Shown one piece after another: positions 1 through 9,378 of a stretch of 64,000 nucleotides of DNA. The notes under the pieces are model-generated. The model saw only the letters and a list, made by a program, of their open reading frames with translations. It did not search any database and was not told the origin of the DNA. The translations under genes and the position numbers were made by a program. Source of the stretch: Bacillota bacterium (GTDB lineage Bacteria > Bacillota > Clostridia > Acetivibrionales > Acetivibrionaceae); the NCBI GenBank assembly GCA_023421115.1, contig JAEZUI010000193.1, forward strand, positions 1 through 64,000, read 5' to 3'. Every line of letters begins with the position of its first letter. Within the stretch, counting starts at the first letter, position 1.

Positions 1-161
1 CAGACAATAATTTCTAGCATCATCCACTGATAAATCTTGTAATATTAAATTCCACCCTTAAATTTGTAAGAGCTATTTCCACTGTTCAATATTCTACGGG
101 TGGAATTTACTTTTGCAATTAAGAATCTATAAAATTACCTAAAATAGGTTTGCTAGAGGTA

Positions 162-190
162 TTGACAAAAGGAACTGTACGTGTTATATT
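162..190 (+). promoter_or_regulatory. SigA-type promoter for tRNA-Ser genes
   Basis: A perfect -35 TTGACA (162-167), a 17-base spacer and a -10 TATATT (185-190) stand about 20 bases upstream of the first tRNA-Ser. This is the expected distance for a stable-RNA promoter driving both tRNAs. Confidence 0.8.
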
Positions 191-209
191 ATTTGTTGTC
201 ACAAGAAAT

Positions 210-300
210 GGAGAGATGGTCGAGTTGGTTTAAGGCACCGGTCTTGAAAACCGGCGTAGGTGTGAGCCTACCGTGAGTTCGAATCTCACTCTCTCCGCCA
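210..300 (+). tRNA. tRNA-Ser (UGA anticodon)
   Basis: The acceptor stem GGAGAGA (210-216) pairs with TCTCTCC (290-296), followed by discriminator G and an encoded CCA at 298-300. The anticodon loop CTTGAAA holds TGA, so it reads UCN serine codons. A long variable arm (GTAGGTGTGAGCCTAC) and the GTTCGAATC T-loop are typical of class II tRNA-Ser. Confidence 0.97.
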
Positions 301-327
301 ATATTTGAATAGAATTTTTTAAAACAC

Positions 328-419
328 GGAGAAGTACCCAAGCAGGTCGAAGGGGACGGTTTGCTAAACCGTTAGGTCGGGTAACTGGCGCCAGGGTTCG
401 AATCCCTGCTTCTCCGCCA
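328..419 (+). tRNA. tRNA-Ser (GCU anticodon)
   Basis: The acceptor stem GGAGAAG (328-334) pairs with CTTCTCC (409-415), then discriminator G and encoded CCA (417-419). The loop TTGCTAA gives anticodon GCT for AGC/AGU. It has the long class II variable arm and a GTTCGAATC T-loop. It lies 27 bases after the UGA tRNA-Ser and is probably cotranscribed with it. Confidence 0.97.
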
Positions 420-425
420 CACATG

Positions 426-453
426 AGCATTCCAGACAATGGAGTGCTTTTTT
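426..453 (+). terminator. Terminator of the tRNA-Ser unit
   Basis: The stem AGCATTCCA (426-434) pairs with TGGAGTGCT (440-448) through one G-T pair, with a GACAA loop and a run of six T. It sits directly behind the second tRNA. Confidence 0.85.
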
Positions 454-504
454 AGTGCGTTTACATAATAGCGTTATGGGGACTATTTTTACATTACAAG
501 TATT

Positions 505-610
505 TAAATATGTAAAAAATCTATATTAAATATGTTATGACAATCAAACAGGAAAAAGCAGTCTAATTAAGGCTACAGCTTCTATACGAAGGTCATTGCT
601 TTTGAATTTA
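505..610. repeat. Family B repeat, degraded copy without the folded core
   Basis: The left part (tatgtaaaaaatctatatta... through tatgacaat) matches the left flank of the copy at 54955. The part near 574-596 (tacagcttctatacgaaggtc) matches its right arm near 55183-55204. The folded central section is missing, so this looks like an internally deleted remnant. It lies just downstream of the tRNA-Ser unit. Confidence 0.55.
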
Positions 611-681
611 TATCAATTAATCCACACAAAATAGAGAAGAGCCTGATTTTTGTTAAATGGTTGGATTAAAGAAAAGGTACA

Positions 682-2088
682 TTAATCCCGTTTTTTTGCC
701 CTCTTTTTTAAAGTGGATTTAACCCTTCTAATATCTCTGCCACTGTTTCTTGAGACCTTATAGTAACAATAAACAGCGGGAATGAAGAAAAATTGAAATA
801 AAACCATAGTATATATATAATTGTAGGGCTCGTTAAACTTTAAAGATATAAATCCTAAAACTATACCTATAAGCACGTTACCTAAAGCTCTTCCTAATCC
901 GTTAATAAGATTAGCAATACTGAAGGCAGTTGCCCTGTGTTCAGGTAGATTTATATCAGTTAAAAGAGCTAACCAGTTTGGAGTATTTGCTGATTGTGCA
1001 GCAGTTGCACATACTGCAAGTATAAACATAAAAAGTATCCAAGGGTTTGTAACAAATTGTTTTATAAGTGAAATAAGAATTATATAAGGTTCATTTGATG
1101 AGGGAAGTCTGAGGTTATCCATTGGAAGTAAAAACATAAGGATATAAAGAGGTATGGCTGTGAGAATAAGACCACCGGTCAAAAGAGCTCTACCTCTGTA
1201 AGTTTTCTTTTGAAATCTGTCTCCTAGATAACCAAAATATGTTGATGAAAGTCCACCCATTTGTAGAAGTCCGTAAAAGTAGCCAGCAGCTATTGCAGCT
1301 GTGTCTATATTAATACCTTCAGATCTTATTTTAGAAGCATAAAGTGTAGGAAGCCATATAAGGGTACCTATTGTAACCTGCATAAAGAATCCCTGCAGCA
1401 TAAGCCATTTATTACTCTTTTTTGCAGTAATTTTAGGTATATGATTCAATTCAATAGAGTAATTATAACTTAATCCATCTTTATGGAGATTTTTTAGCTC
1501 AGGTTCCGCAGAACCCTTTTCAGGTTCCTTCATTATAAAATATAAGAACATAAAAATAAAATCAATAACAGAGATTATTATAAAAGGTCTTCTCCATGTT
1601 GAATGTGTAGATATAATAGGTGCCATAACAGCTCCGGCAATACCTCCAAATCCCTGAGATAAGCCCCATAAACTCAATAATGTGCCTAGATGCTTTTTCG
1701 GTATAAAGTCTGTCATAACGCTATAACCGATTGAACCTACACATCCAAGACCTATACCGGTAAATATTTGAAATAATATCAATTGAAAATAGTTTTTGCT
1801 AAACGCCGTAAGAAATATTGAAACAGTAAAAATAAAAGTTCCAATTATAATTAAATGTTTCCTCTTTCCTTTGTCAGCCATGTATCCCCAGAAAATTGAT
1901 GATACAGCAGAAAACAAAATTGTTACAGCGGATACAACACCCATTGCTGAAACATGTATGTTTAAATCCTCCGATATAGATGAAAATAGAGGAGGAAATA
2001 ATCCTAAAACTACATTATCTAATGAAGCTGATAGTATAAGAATTGTTAATGTTATAATAGTGTTAATATTCGTTGATTTTTCCTTCAT
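682..2088 (-). CDS. MFS transporter
   Basis: A 468-residue integral membrane protein with about twelve hydrophobic helices and a central cytoplasmic loop near residues 190-225 (KEPEKGSAEPEL...), the usual layout of the major facilitator superfamily. The loop between helices 2 and 3, GYMADKGKRKH (residues 68-78), is a recognisable form of MFS motif A. The tail is strongly basic (STLKKRAKKRD). The substrate cannot be read from the sequence; small organic solutes or drugs are possible. It stands alone: the tRNA unit is on the other strand and gltD ends upstream behind its own terminator. The start ATG at 2088 follows a weak GGAAAGG site. Confidence 0.85.
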   Translation of the reverse strand: MKEKSTNINTIITLTILILSASLDNVVLGLFPPLFSSISEDLNIHVSAMGVVSAVTILFSAVSSIFWGYMADKGKRKHLIIIGTFIFTVSIFLTAFSKNYFQLILFQIFTGIGLGCVGSIGYSVMTDFIPKKHLGTLLSLWGLSQGFGGIAGAVMAPIISTHSTWRRPFIIISVIDFIFMFLYFIMKEPEKGSAEPELKNLHKDGLSYNYSIELNHIPKITAKKSNKWLMLQGFFMQVTIGTLIWLPTLYASKIRSEGINIDTAAIAAGYFYGLLQMGGLSSTYFGYLGDRFQKKTYRGRALLTGGLILTAIPLYILMFLLPMDNLRLPSSNEPYIILISLIKQFVTNPWILFMFILAVCATAAQSANTPNWLALLTDINLPEHRATAFSIANLINGLGRALGNVLIGIVLGFISLKFNEPYNYIYTMVLFQFFFIPAVYCYYKVSRNSGRDIRRVKSTLKKRAKKRD

Positions 2089-2221
2089 TATATATTTATT
2101 AACCTTTCCAATTATAATTATTCTATTAGAAATTATAAAATATTGTCATTTTTATAATTATAACATAAAATTATATTCAAGGTGTTATATACAGTACTTA
2201 AAGAAAAACACCTAAATAAAA

Positions 2222-2248
2222 AAGAAACTGCAACAAAAGCAGTTTCTT
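2222..2248 (-). terminator. Terminator of gltB-gltD
   Basis: A 10-bp perfect stem AAGAAACTGC/GCAGTTTCTT with a 7-base loop is followed on the minus strand by TTTTATTTAGG. It lies about 20 bases past the gltD stop. Confidence 0.8.
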
Positions 2249-2267
2249 AAAAATAATGAAGTTATAT

Positions 2268-3752
2268 TTATGGCAAATTGGTATAACCCATTAAAAATTT
2301 ATCAACTTCACGGGCGGCACCTCGTCCTTCATTAATTGCCCACACTACAAGGCTTTGTCCGCGTCTCATATCTCCAGCAGCATATATACCTTTTATATTT
2401 GTTTCGTAACTTCCATATTGTGCTTTTACATTAGATCTTTCATCTTTATCAATACCAAGCTGATTTGGTATTGTCTCTTCAGGGCCTAAGAACCCCATAC
2501 ATAGAAGTACGAGATCTGCTTCCCAAACCTTTTCACTTCCATCTATTTCAACCGGTATAAAGCGTCCTAAATCGTCTTTCTTCCATTCAATATTAACAGT
2601 ATGGACTTCTTTCAAATTACCGTTTTTGTCACCTACAAACTTCTTAGTAGTAATGCAATAGATTCTAGGATCATCGCCGTAAATAGCAGCTGCTTCTTCC
2701 TGTCCATAATCAACCTTCAAAACTTTAGGCCATTGGGGCCAGGGATTGTTTGGTTGTCTCAAAGAAGGAGGCTTAGGTAAAATTTCAAATTGGACAACAC
2801 TTTTACATCCATGCCTTAGTGAAGTTCCGACACAGTCGGTTCCGGTATCACCACCGCCTATTACTATAACGTTTTTACCTTTTGCAGAAATGTAATTACA
2901 ATCAGCGTGTTTTGAGTCAAGGAGACTTTTTGTATTTGTACGTAAGAAATCCATTGCAAAATGGATACCCTTTAGTTCTCTGCCTTCAATATTCAAATCC
3001 CTTGGCTTTGTAGCTCCTCCACATAATACTAAAGCATCAAAGTTTTGCATAAGTTCCTCAGAGGAGATGTCTTTACCTACTTCCGTATTTGTTATAAAAT
3101 TAATACCTTCTTGTTCAAGGATATCAACTCTTCTTTGGACAATGCTTTTATCAAGCTTCATATTAGGAATTCCATACATAAGAAGTCCACCTATTCTATC
3201 GGCTCTTTCATATACTGTAACATTGTGACCGGCAGAGTTTAATTGATCTGCACAGGCAAGACCTGATGGTCCTGAACCGATTACTGCTACTTTTTTTCCA
3301 GTACGTACTTTTGGTACTTCTGGAATTATCCATCCTTCTTCAAAAGCTCTATCAATTATAGTACATTCATTAAGCTTTATTGTTACCTGCGGGTCATTAA
3401 TTCCTACGGTACATGAACCTTCACAAGGTGCAGGACATACTCTGCCTGTAAATTCAGGAAAATTATTTGTTTTAATAAGCCTTTTTAGTGCTTCTTTCCA
3501 TAAGCCTTTATATATTAGATCGTTCCATTCCGGAATAAGGTTGTGTATAGGGCAACCCGATGCCATTCCATTTATTAAGATACCTGAGTGGCAAAAAGGA
3601 ATACCACAGTCCATACATCTTGCTGCCTGATTTCGTTGTTTATCTTCTGGAAGAGTTTCATGAAATTCATTCCAATCATTTACTCTTTCAAGGGGGGAAC
3701 GATCCTTTGGTAATTCTCTCTCATATTCCATAAAGCCGGTTGGTTTTCCCAT
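2268..3752 (-). CDS. gltD: Glutamate synthase small subunit
   Basis: The beta subunit of NADPH-dependent GOGAT takes electrons from NAD(P)H through FAD and iron-sulfur clusters to the large subunit. About 494 residues, the normal length. An N-terminal ferredoxin-like region carries CMDC (46-49), C54, C67 and the later CPAPCEGSC. A FAD-binding GSGPSGLACA follows near residue 155, and the NAD(P)H-binding VIGGGDTGTDC comes after that. I placed the start at 3752 (MGKPTGFMEY) because GGAGGG lies just upstream; a longer frame to 3812 would run into the end of gltB. The gap to gltB is 16 bases, so the two are one transcript. Confidence 0.95.
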   Translation of the reverse strand: MGKPTGFMEYERELPKDRSPLERVNDWNEFHETLPEDKQRNQAARCMDCGIPFCHSGILINGMASGCPIHNLIPEWNDLIYKGLWKEALKRLIKTNNFPEFTGRVCPAPCEGSCTVGINDPQVTIKLNECTIIDRAFEEGWIIPEVPKVRTGKKVAVIGSGPSGLACADQLNSAGHNVTVYERADRIGGLLMYGIPNMKLDKSIVQRRVDILEQEGINFITNTEVGKDISSEELMQNFDALVLCGGATKPRDLNIEGRELKGIHFAMDFLRTNTKSLLDSKHADCNYISAKGKNVIVIGGGDTGTDCVGTSLRHGCKSVVQFEILPKPPSLRQPNNPWPQWPKVLKVDYGQEEAAAIYGDDPRIYCITTKKFVGDKNGNLKEVHTVNIEWKKDDLGRFIPVEIDGSEKVWEADLVLLCMGFLGPEETIPNQLGIDKDERSNVKAQYGSYETNIKGIYAAGDMRRGQSLVVWAINEGRGAAREVDKFLMGYTNLP

Positions 3753-3768
3753 TGTAATCCCTCCATTT

Positions 3769-6700
3769 CTAATTTCCACTAACACGGGCAAGGTCTTTGT
3801 TGTTAGCATCAAAAGCTGCCATTAAAGCTTCTTCACCGTCAATGCCCTGATTGGAAACCTGTTTTATAGCTTGAAGCATTCTTTTATAATCTATAGGCAT
3901 TACTTTAACAAAGTTACCAATCATTTTATTCCAATTATCGAGTATTCTTTTTGCCACATCACTATTTGTGTATAAAAAATGTTTCTGAAGCATTAATTTA
4001 ATTATGTTCGCTTCTTCATTTTCGGTGACTTTTTCTAAACCTACCATTTCCTTATTGCATTTATTTGCAAAGTCATTATTTTCATCGAGTACATAGGAAA
4101 CTCCACCGGACATTCCTGCTGCAAAATTTCTGCCGGTTTCTCCTAAGATAACAACTGTTCCGCCCGTCATATATTCACAGCCGTGGTCACCTACACCTTC
4201 AACAACTGCATTTATGCCACTGTTTCTTACACAGAATCTTTCTCCTGCAATTCCCCGGATGTATGCTTCACCACTTGTTGCACCATAGAATGCAACGTTT
4301 CCGGTTATAATGTTTTCATTAGGCTTAAAAGAAGAATTTTTTGGAGGATAGACTATTATTTTTCCTCCTGATAAACCTTTGCCTAAATAGTCATTAGTGT
4401 CGCCCTCAAGTGTTAGCGTTATTCCTTTAGGTACAAAAGCACCGAAACTTTGACCGGCTGATCCCTGAAAATGAAGACTTATTGTGTCTTCAGGCAAACC
4501 TTCTGCGCCATATTTTTTTGTTATTTCACTGCCAAGTATTGTTCCTACTACACGGTTTGTATTTTTAATAGGAAGTATAGCTCTTACTTTTTTGTTTGAA
4601 GATAAAGCAGGTTCACATATACTTAAAAGTTCAGTCATATCAAGGGATTTTTCAAGTTCATGATCCTGTTTTTCTATACAGTGCATTACTGAAACTTCAG
4701 ATAACTTCGGACTGTATAAAATTTTAGAAAGATCAATTCCTTTAGTTTTCCAGTGATGTATTGCTGCGGAAGCTTCAAGTAAGTCTGTTCTTCCAACCAT
4801 CTCGTTTATAGTCCTAAAGCCTAGTTCTGCCATAATTTCACGTAATTCCTGGGCAATAAACCTAAAGAAGTTTACAACATGCTCCGGTTTCCCTGCAAAT
4901 TTCTTTCTAAGTTCAGGATTTTGTGTTGCAACTCCAACAGGACATGTGTCAAGATTACAAACTCTCATCATAACGCAGCCTAATACAACTAGTGGAGCAG
5001 TAGCAAAACCGAATTCTTCAGCTCCTAGTAATGCTGCTATTGCTACATCTCTTCCTGTAAGAAGCTTGCCATCCGTTTCAACAACTATACGACTTCTCAA
5101 ATTGTTTAGCATGAGAGTTTGATGTGTTTCAGCAAGTCCTAATTCCCAGGGTAAACCAGCATGTTTTATACTTGTACGAGGAGATGCGCCAGTACCTCCG
5201 TCATAACAGCTTATCAATACAACATCTGCTTTTCCTTTTGCAACTCCGGCTGCAATTGTACCTACGCCAACTTCAGAAACAAGCTTTACATTTATTCTTG
5301 CATCTCTGTTTGCGTTTTTAAGATCATGTATAAGCTCTGCTAAGTCTTCAATTGAGTATATATCATGGTGTGGAGGAGGAGATATTAAACCTACACCGGG
5401 AGTTGAACCTCTTACTTTAGCAATCCATGGATATACTTTACGTCCGGGCAATTGTCCGCCTTCACCGGGTTTTGCTCCCTGTGCCATTTTTATTTGAATT
5501 TCCTTTGCATTTACTAGATAGTGGCTTGTAACTCCAAATCTTCCGGATGCAACTTGTTTGATGGCACTACATCTTGAATCACCATTTTCATCAGGCGTGA
5601 ATCTTTCAGGATCTTCTCCACCTTCTCCGGTATTGCTCTTACCTCCTATACGGTTCATAGCTATAGCCAGACTTTCATGTGCCTCTTTACTTATTGAACC
5701 ATATGACATAGCACCGGATTTAAATCTTTTGAATATAGATTCAACAGATTCAACTTCCTCTATAGATACAGGTTTACGTGACTTAAAGTTCAAAAGACCT
5801 CTTATTGTGCATAATCTTTGGGTTTGATCGGTAATAAGTTTTGAAAACTCCTTAAATTCTTCATAACTTCCGTTTCTGCATGCGTTTTGAAGCTTATGAA
5901 TAGTTTCCGGGTTATACATATGGTATTCTCCGTCAGTACGCCATTTATTGACTCCTCCGGACTCTAAAAATAACTCATTTATACGCTCATCGAAGGCTGA
6001 TATATGCCTCAATCTTACTTCCTCAGCTACTTCGGCAACTCCTAATCCACCTATTCTTGTAGAAGTTGAAGTAAAGTATTTATTGATAAAATCTTCCGAA
6101 AGACCTATTGCTTCAAAAATCTGGGCAGCTTGGTAACTTTGTATGGTCGAAATCCCCATTTTTGAAAGTACCTTAACTATGCCTTTTTTACATGCCTTTA
6201 AATAATTATGGACTGCTGTATCATAATCGGTATCAATTAATAAATCATGTTTAATCATATTATCAATAGATTCTAGTGCAAGGTACGGATTTATAGCTGA
6301 AGCTCCATAACCTATAAGTAGGCAAAAATGGTGTATTTCTCTAGGTTCACCGGATTCTAATACAATACTTACAGATGTTCTTGTACCTTTTTTTATAAGA
6401 TGGTGATGTAGTCCGGATACAGCCATAAGAGCCGGAATTGCTGCTTTATCAACACTTATACCTCTATCGGATAGAATCAGTATATTAGCACCTTCTGAAA
6501 TTGCTGAATCTGCATTAGCAAACAATTCTTCCATTGCTTTTTCAAGAGCCTTAGCGCCTTTTTTTACACTAAATAGTATGGATAAGTCAATAGACTTAAA
6601 TCCTTGTTTATCAATATGGCGAAGCTTTTCAAGATAGTCATTGTCTATAACAGGATTTATAACTTTTATTTGTCGGCAACTTTCAGGTACAGGGTTTATT

Positions 6701-8349
6701 AGATTTCCTTCTGAACCCATCATGGTTACTGTGCTTGTAATGATTTCTTCTCTTATAGCATCAATTGGAGGATTGGTAACCTGGGCAAAAAGCTGTTTAA
6801 AATAGTTATATAACAGCTGCGGTTTGTCAGATAATACAGCTAAAGGTATATCTGTACCCATTGCACCAATTGGATCTACACTGTCTTTAGCCATTGGAAT
6901 TAAGATAGAATTCAGGTCTTCTGTGGTATAGCCAAAAGCTTTTTGTCTTAAAAGTACAGTTTCATGGTTTGTTTTTGTTTCATAAGGAACCATAGGTAAA
7001 CTTTCTATATTTGCCAAGTGTTCATTCAACCATTCGTGGTAAGGTTGCTTTGAAACAATAGAATGCTTAATTTCATCATCTGAGATAATTCTTCCTTCAT
7101 TAGTATCTATAAGAAGCATTTTTCCGGGGTGAAGTCTTTCCTTACGTATTACATTTTCTGCTGGTATGTCAAGGACTCCAACTTCTGACGCCAATATTAC
7201 CAAATCATCAGTAGTAATATAGTAACGTGCGGGTCTAAGACCGTTTCTGTCTAAAACTGCTCCCACTGTTGAACCGTCTGTAAATGCTATTGCAGCAGGT
7301 CCGTCCCATGGCTCCATTAAGCAACTGTGATATTCATAAAATGCTCTTTTCTCATCACTCATGGTTTTGTGGTTTGACCAAGGTTCAGGTATCATCATCA
7401 TAACAGCATGAGGAAGTGAACGCCCTGAAAGGGATATAAACTCGAGGCAATTATCAAACATTGCAGAATCACTTCCATTTGGATTAATAATTGGAAGTAT
7501 TTTTTCTATTTTTTCTCCGAAATGTCGGGATTCCAAAAGTGATTGCCTTGCATTCATCCAATTTACATTACCTCTTAAGGTATTTATTTCTCCGTTGTGT
7601 ATAATATAGCGGTTTGGATGTGCTCTCTCCCAACTTGGAAAAGTATTTGTGCTATATCTTGAATGCACAAGGGCGAGAGCAGATTCAACAGAATTATCTG
7701 CCAGTTCACTATAGAATTTTTCAACTTGATCGGATGTTAACATACCTTTATATACTATAGTCTTAGATGACAAACTTGAAAAATAAACATATTGATTATT
7801 ATCAAGAGCATATTTTTCAATGCGCTTTCTTATAACGTAAAGTTTTCTCTCAAAAGCAATTTCTGTATCAAGACTATTATTCTTTTCAATGAAAATCTGC
7901 CTTATAAAAGGTTTTGCCGAAAGTGCGACACTTCCTAATGAACTGTCATCTAAATTTAGGTCCCTCCAGCCTAAAAGACTTTGCCCTTCTTCTGTTATTA
8001 TACGCTCAATGTAATTTTCCATAGCTTTTCTCTTATCCTTATCAGAAGGTAGAAAAACCATTCCTACTCCGTAATTCCCGGATTGGGGTAATTGAATTTT
8101 TTGCTTTAGTAATTCTTTTGAAAAGAACTTATGAGGTATTTGTATTAATATTCCCGCTCCGTCACCGGAATTGGATTCAGATCCGCTACCCCCTCTATGA
8201 GTGAGGTTTATGAGGATAGTTAAAGCTTGTTGAACAATTTTGTGGGATTTTTCACCTTTTATATTAACAACAAAACCTATGCCACAGGCATCATGCTCAA
8301 ATTGGGGGTCATATAAACCTTGCTTTGAGGGCAATCCGTAATTTTTCAT
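3769..8349 (-). CDS. gltB: Glutamate synthase large subunit
   Basis: The alpha subunit of glutamate synthase turns glutamine plus 2-oxoglutarate into two glutamates. 1526 residues, typical for bacterial GltB. The class II amidotransferase nucleophile is Cys22 (in HDACGIGF) after a 21-residue propeptide. The central domain, the FMN/2-oxoglutarate barrel (GEGGEDPERF, PGEGGQLPG) with the 3Fe-4S ligands CVMMRVCNLDTCPVG near residues 1125-1140, and the C-terminal beta-helix (repeated G-x-G spacing) are all present in order. AGAAAGGGTG precedes the ATG. It is first in the gltB-gltD operon and has a leader of about 195 bases with a terminator-like hairpin. Confidence 0.97.
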   Translation of the reverse strand: MKNYGLPSKQGLYDPQFEHDACGIGFVVNIKGEKSHKIVQQALTILINLTHRGGSGSESNSGDGAGILIQIPHKFFSKELLKQKIQLPQSGNYGVGMVFLPSDKDKRKAMENYIERIITEEGQSLLGWRDLNLDDSSLGSVALSAKPFIRQIFIEKNNSLDTEIAFERKLYVIRKRIEKYALDNNQYVYFSSLSSKTIVYKGMLTSDQVEKFYSELADNSVESALALVHSRYSTNTFPSWERAHPNRYIIHNGEINTLRGNVNWMNARQSLLESRHFGEKIEKILPIINPNGSDSAMFDNCLEFISLSGRSLPHAVMMMIPEPWSNHKTMSDEKRAFYEYHSCLMEPWDGPAAIAFTDGSTVGAVLDRNGLRPARYYITTDDLVILASEVGVLDIPAENVIRKERLHPGKMLLIDTNEGRIISDDEIKHSIVSKQPYHEWLNEHLANIESLPMVPYETKTNHETVLLRQKAFGYTTEDLNSILIPMAKDSVDPIGAMGTDIPLAVLSDKPQLLYNYFKQLFAQVTNPPIDAIREEIITSTVTMMGSEGNLINPVPESCRQIKVINPVIDNDYLEKLRHIDKQGFKSIDLSILFSVKKGAKALEKAMEELFANADSAISEGANILILSDRGISVDKAAIPALMAVSGLHHHLIKKGTRTSVSIVLESGEPREIHHFCLLIGYGASAINPYLALESIDNMIKHDLLIDTDYDTAVHNYLKACKKGIVKVLSKMGISTIQSYQAAQIFEAIGLSEDFINKYFTSTSTRIGGLGVAEVAEEVRLRHISAFDERINELFLESGGVNKWRTDGEYHMYNPETIHKLQNACRNGSYEEFKEFSKLITDQTQRLCTIRGLLNFKSRKPVSIEEVESVESIFKRFKSGAMSYGSISKEAHESLAIAMNRIGGKSNTGEGGEDPERFTPDENGDSRCSAIKQVASGRFGVTSHYLVNAKEIQIKMAQGAKPGEGGQLPGRKVYPWIAKVRGSTPGVGLISPPPHHDIYSIEDLAELIHDLKNANRDARINVKLVSEVGVGTIAAGVAKGKADVVLISCYDGGTGASPRTSIKHAGLPWELGLAETHQTLMLNNLRSRIVVETDGKLLTGRDVAIAALLGAEEFGFATAPLVVLGCVMMRVCNLDTCPVGVATQNPELRKKFAGKPEHVVNFFRFIAQELREIMAELGFRTINEMVGRTDLLEASAAIHHWKTKGIDLSKILYSPKLSEVSVMHCIEKQDHELEKSLDMTELLSICEPALSSNKKVRAILPIKNTNRVVGTILGSEITKKYGAEGLPEDTISLHFQGSAGQSFGAFVPKGITLTLEGDTNDYLGKGLSGGKIIVYPPKNSSFKPNENIITGNVAFYGATSGEAYIRGIAGERFCVRNSGINAVVEGVGDHGCEYMTGGTVVILGETGRNFAAGMSGGVSYVLDENNDFANKCNKEMVGLEKVTENEEANIIKLMLQKHFLYTNSDVAKRILDNWNKMIGNFVKVMPIDYKRMLQAIKQVSNQGIDGEEALMAAFDANNKDLARVSGN

Positions 8350-8430
8350 TGTTAAACACCCTTTCTATATAAAATATTTTTGTGTTATAAAATGAAGTTT
8401 TTAATTAATAAACTTGCAAAAGTCACCAAT

Positions 8431-8484
8431 GTACAAAAATAGCGTACTTAAAGCGAAGTAGTCATTCTCGCCATTGAGTACGCT
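8431..8484 (-). promoter_or_regulatory. Candidate attenuator hairpin in gltB leader
   Basis: On the minus strand AGCGTACT (8484-8477) pairs with AGTACGCT (8448-8441). An inner GCGA/TCGC pairing lies within, and ATTTTTG follows. It sits about 90 bases before the gltB start, inside the predicted leader. I do not recognise it as a named riboswitch. The call of attenuator is inference from shape and position. Confidence 0.45.
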
Positions 8485-8550
8485 TGATAAAAACTAAAGC
8501 ACCATTGCTATGTGAATAGCATAAACCTTTTTTAGATACTTTGTTTTTTT

Positions 8551-8580
8551 ATTATAACATAAACACATAAGCAAATTCAA
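8551..8580 (-). promoter_or_regulatory. Predicted SigA promoter of gltBD
   Basis: Read on the minus strand, TTGAAT (8580-8575), an 18-base spacer and TATAAT (8556-8551) form a good vegetative promoter. It would start transcription near 8544, about 195 bases before gltB. The rest of 8585-8763 is AT-rich and I see no gene in it. Confidence 0.55.
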
Positions 8581-8763
8581 TAAATTTGAAAAAAAATATA
8601 TATAAATTTGCAATTATGAATTGGCGGACTTGCAAATTACGATTTTATATTATAATAAATAAAGCTATGACCTCTGCTTAAGGTATAGCTTAACTCTTGT
8701 TATGTGTAAAATTAAATTTAATTTACTTAATTTGTATTTTAAACACTTTTTACATTTGAAAGA

Positions 8764-9267
8764 TTATCTCATAAATCTATTAAAGGCAGTTGTTAAAATT
8801 ACTACTAAACTTGTAAGATTAACTAAAAAGCTTAAAGACATATCAAAAAAAGAAATCTGAGTTTCTGAAGAATTTTCATCTTCTGGATTGTTTTTAATGT
8901 TTTCTACTATGTAACGAATCCAATAAACAATTAAAAAGACTGTAGCAATTTTATAAATAAATAAATCTATAAAAAAGCAACTATATATGAAATATAAAAT
9001 TATAATCATAGCTTTAGAGGTTCTAATACCCAATTTAATTTTATTAAAATCAAAATTAATAATATCTTTGAATTCTTCAACTAACTCTTTAGTTTCCTCA
9101 TCATCTTCACTAGCATTAGTTAAGAAAGGGTTGATAATATTTCTCATAGATGAAAAAGATAGGACCAACGACAGAATTATAAAAAATGCTGTATCATTTG
9201 ACACTATAGATATAACAGGTATTATAATTATCATAATAAGCAAAAGTAGCATGCCTTCTAATTGCAT
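8764..9267 (-). CDS. Hypothetical membrane protein
   Basis: I do not recognise this 167-residue protein. It has hydrophobic stretches at about residues 3-22, 25-40, 85-105, 108-122 and 143-160, so roughly four to five membrane helices. An acidic cytoplasmic-type loop (SEDDEETKELVEEFKD) lies near residues 52-68 and a second polar loop (NNPEDENSSET) near 126-136. The ATG at 9267 is well placed behind TTAGGAG. It stands as a single gene between the gltB promoter region and a hairpin at 9309. Nothing nearby suggests a function. Confidence 0.7.
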   Translation of the reverse strand: MQLEGMLLLLIMIIIIPVISIVSNDTAFFIILSLVLSFSSMRNIINPFLTNASEDDEETKELVEEFKDIINFDFNKIKLGIRTSKAMIIILYFIYSCFFIDLFIYKIATVFLIVYWIRYIVENIKNNPEDENSSETQISFFDMSLSFLVNLTSLVVILTTAFNRFMR

Positions 9268-9308
9268 TTCGTACTCCTAAATTTAAAAAATTACAAACAG
9301 CATATAAG

Positions 9309-9346
9309 TAAAGCTGCTTATACTATATTAGCAGCTTTATTTTTTC
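9309..9346. terminator. Terminator-like hairpin
   Basis: TAAAGCTGCT (9309-9318) pairs with AGCAGCTTTA (9330-9339). The T-run (TTTTTT) is on the plus strand, yet the genes on both sides run minus. On the minus strand the tail is weak (TTTACTTATA), so termination of the SLH gene here is likely but not certain. Confidence 0.5.
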
Positions 9347-9378
9347 ATTACAATATATTCTTTAAAAACTATAAAATT

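Noticed and set aside
1..60. Open frame on the minus strand at the left edge (DLSVDDARNYCL-like)
   Set aside because: Too short, no start codon with a ribosome site, and an in-frame stop just upstream. Bases 47-57 and 98-108 form a perfect inverted repeat, but the 40-base loop makes a terminator doubtful.
230..439. Minus-strand open frame of 69 codons over the tRNA pair
   Set aside because: It is antisense to two perfect tRNA-Ser genes.
3753..3812. Longer gltD start
   Set aside because: It would overlap the end of gltB; the GGAGGG site fits ATG 3752.
8431..8484. glnA RNA, T-box or other named riboswitch before gltB
   Set aside because: I could not find the conserved boxes of these RNAs; only a hairpin with a T-run is visible.
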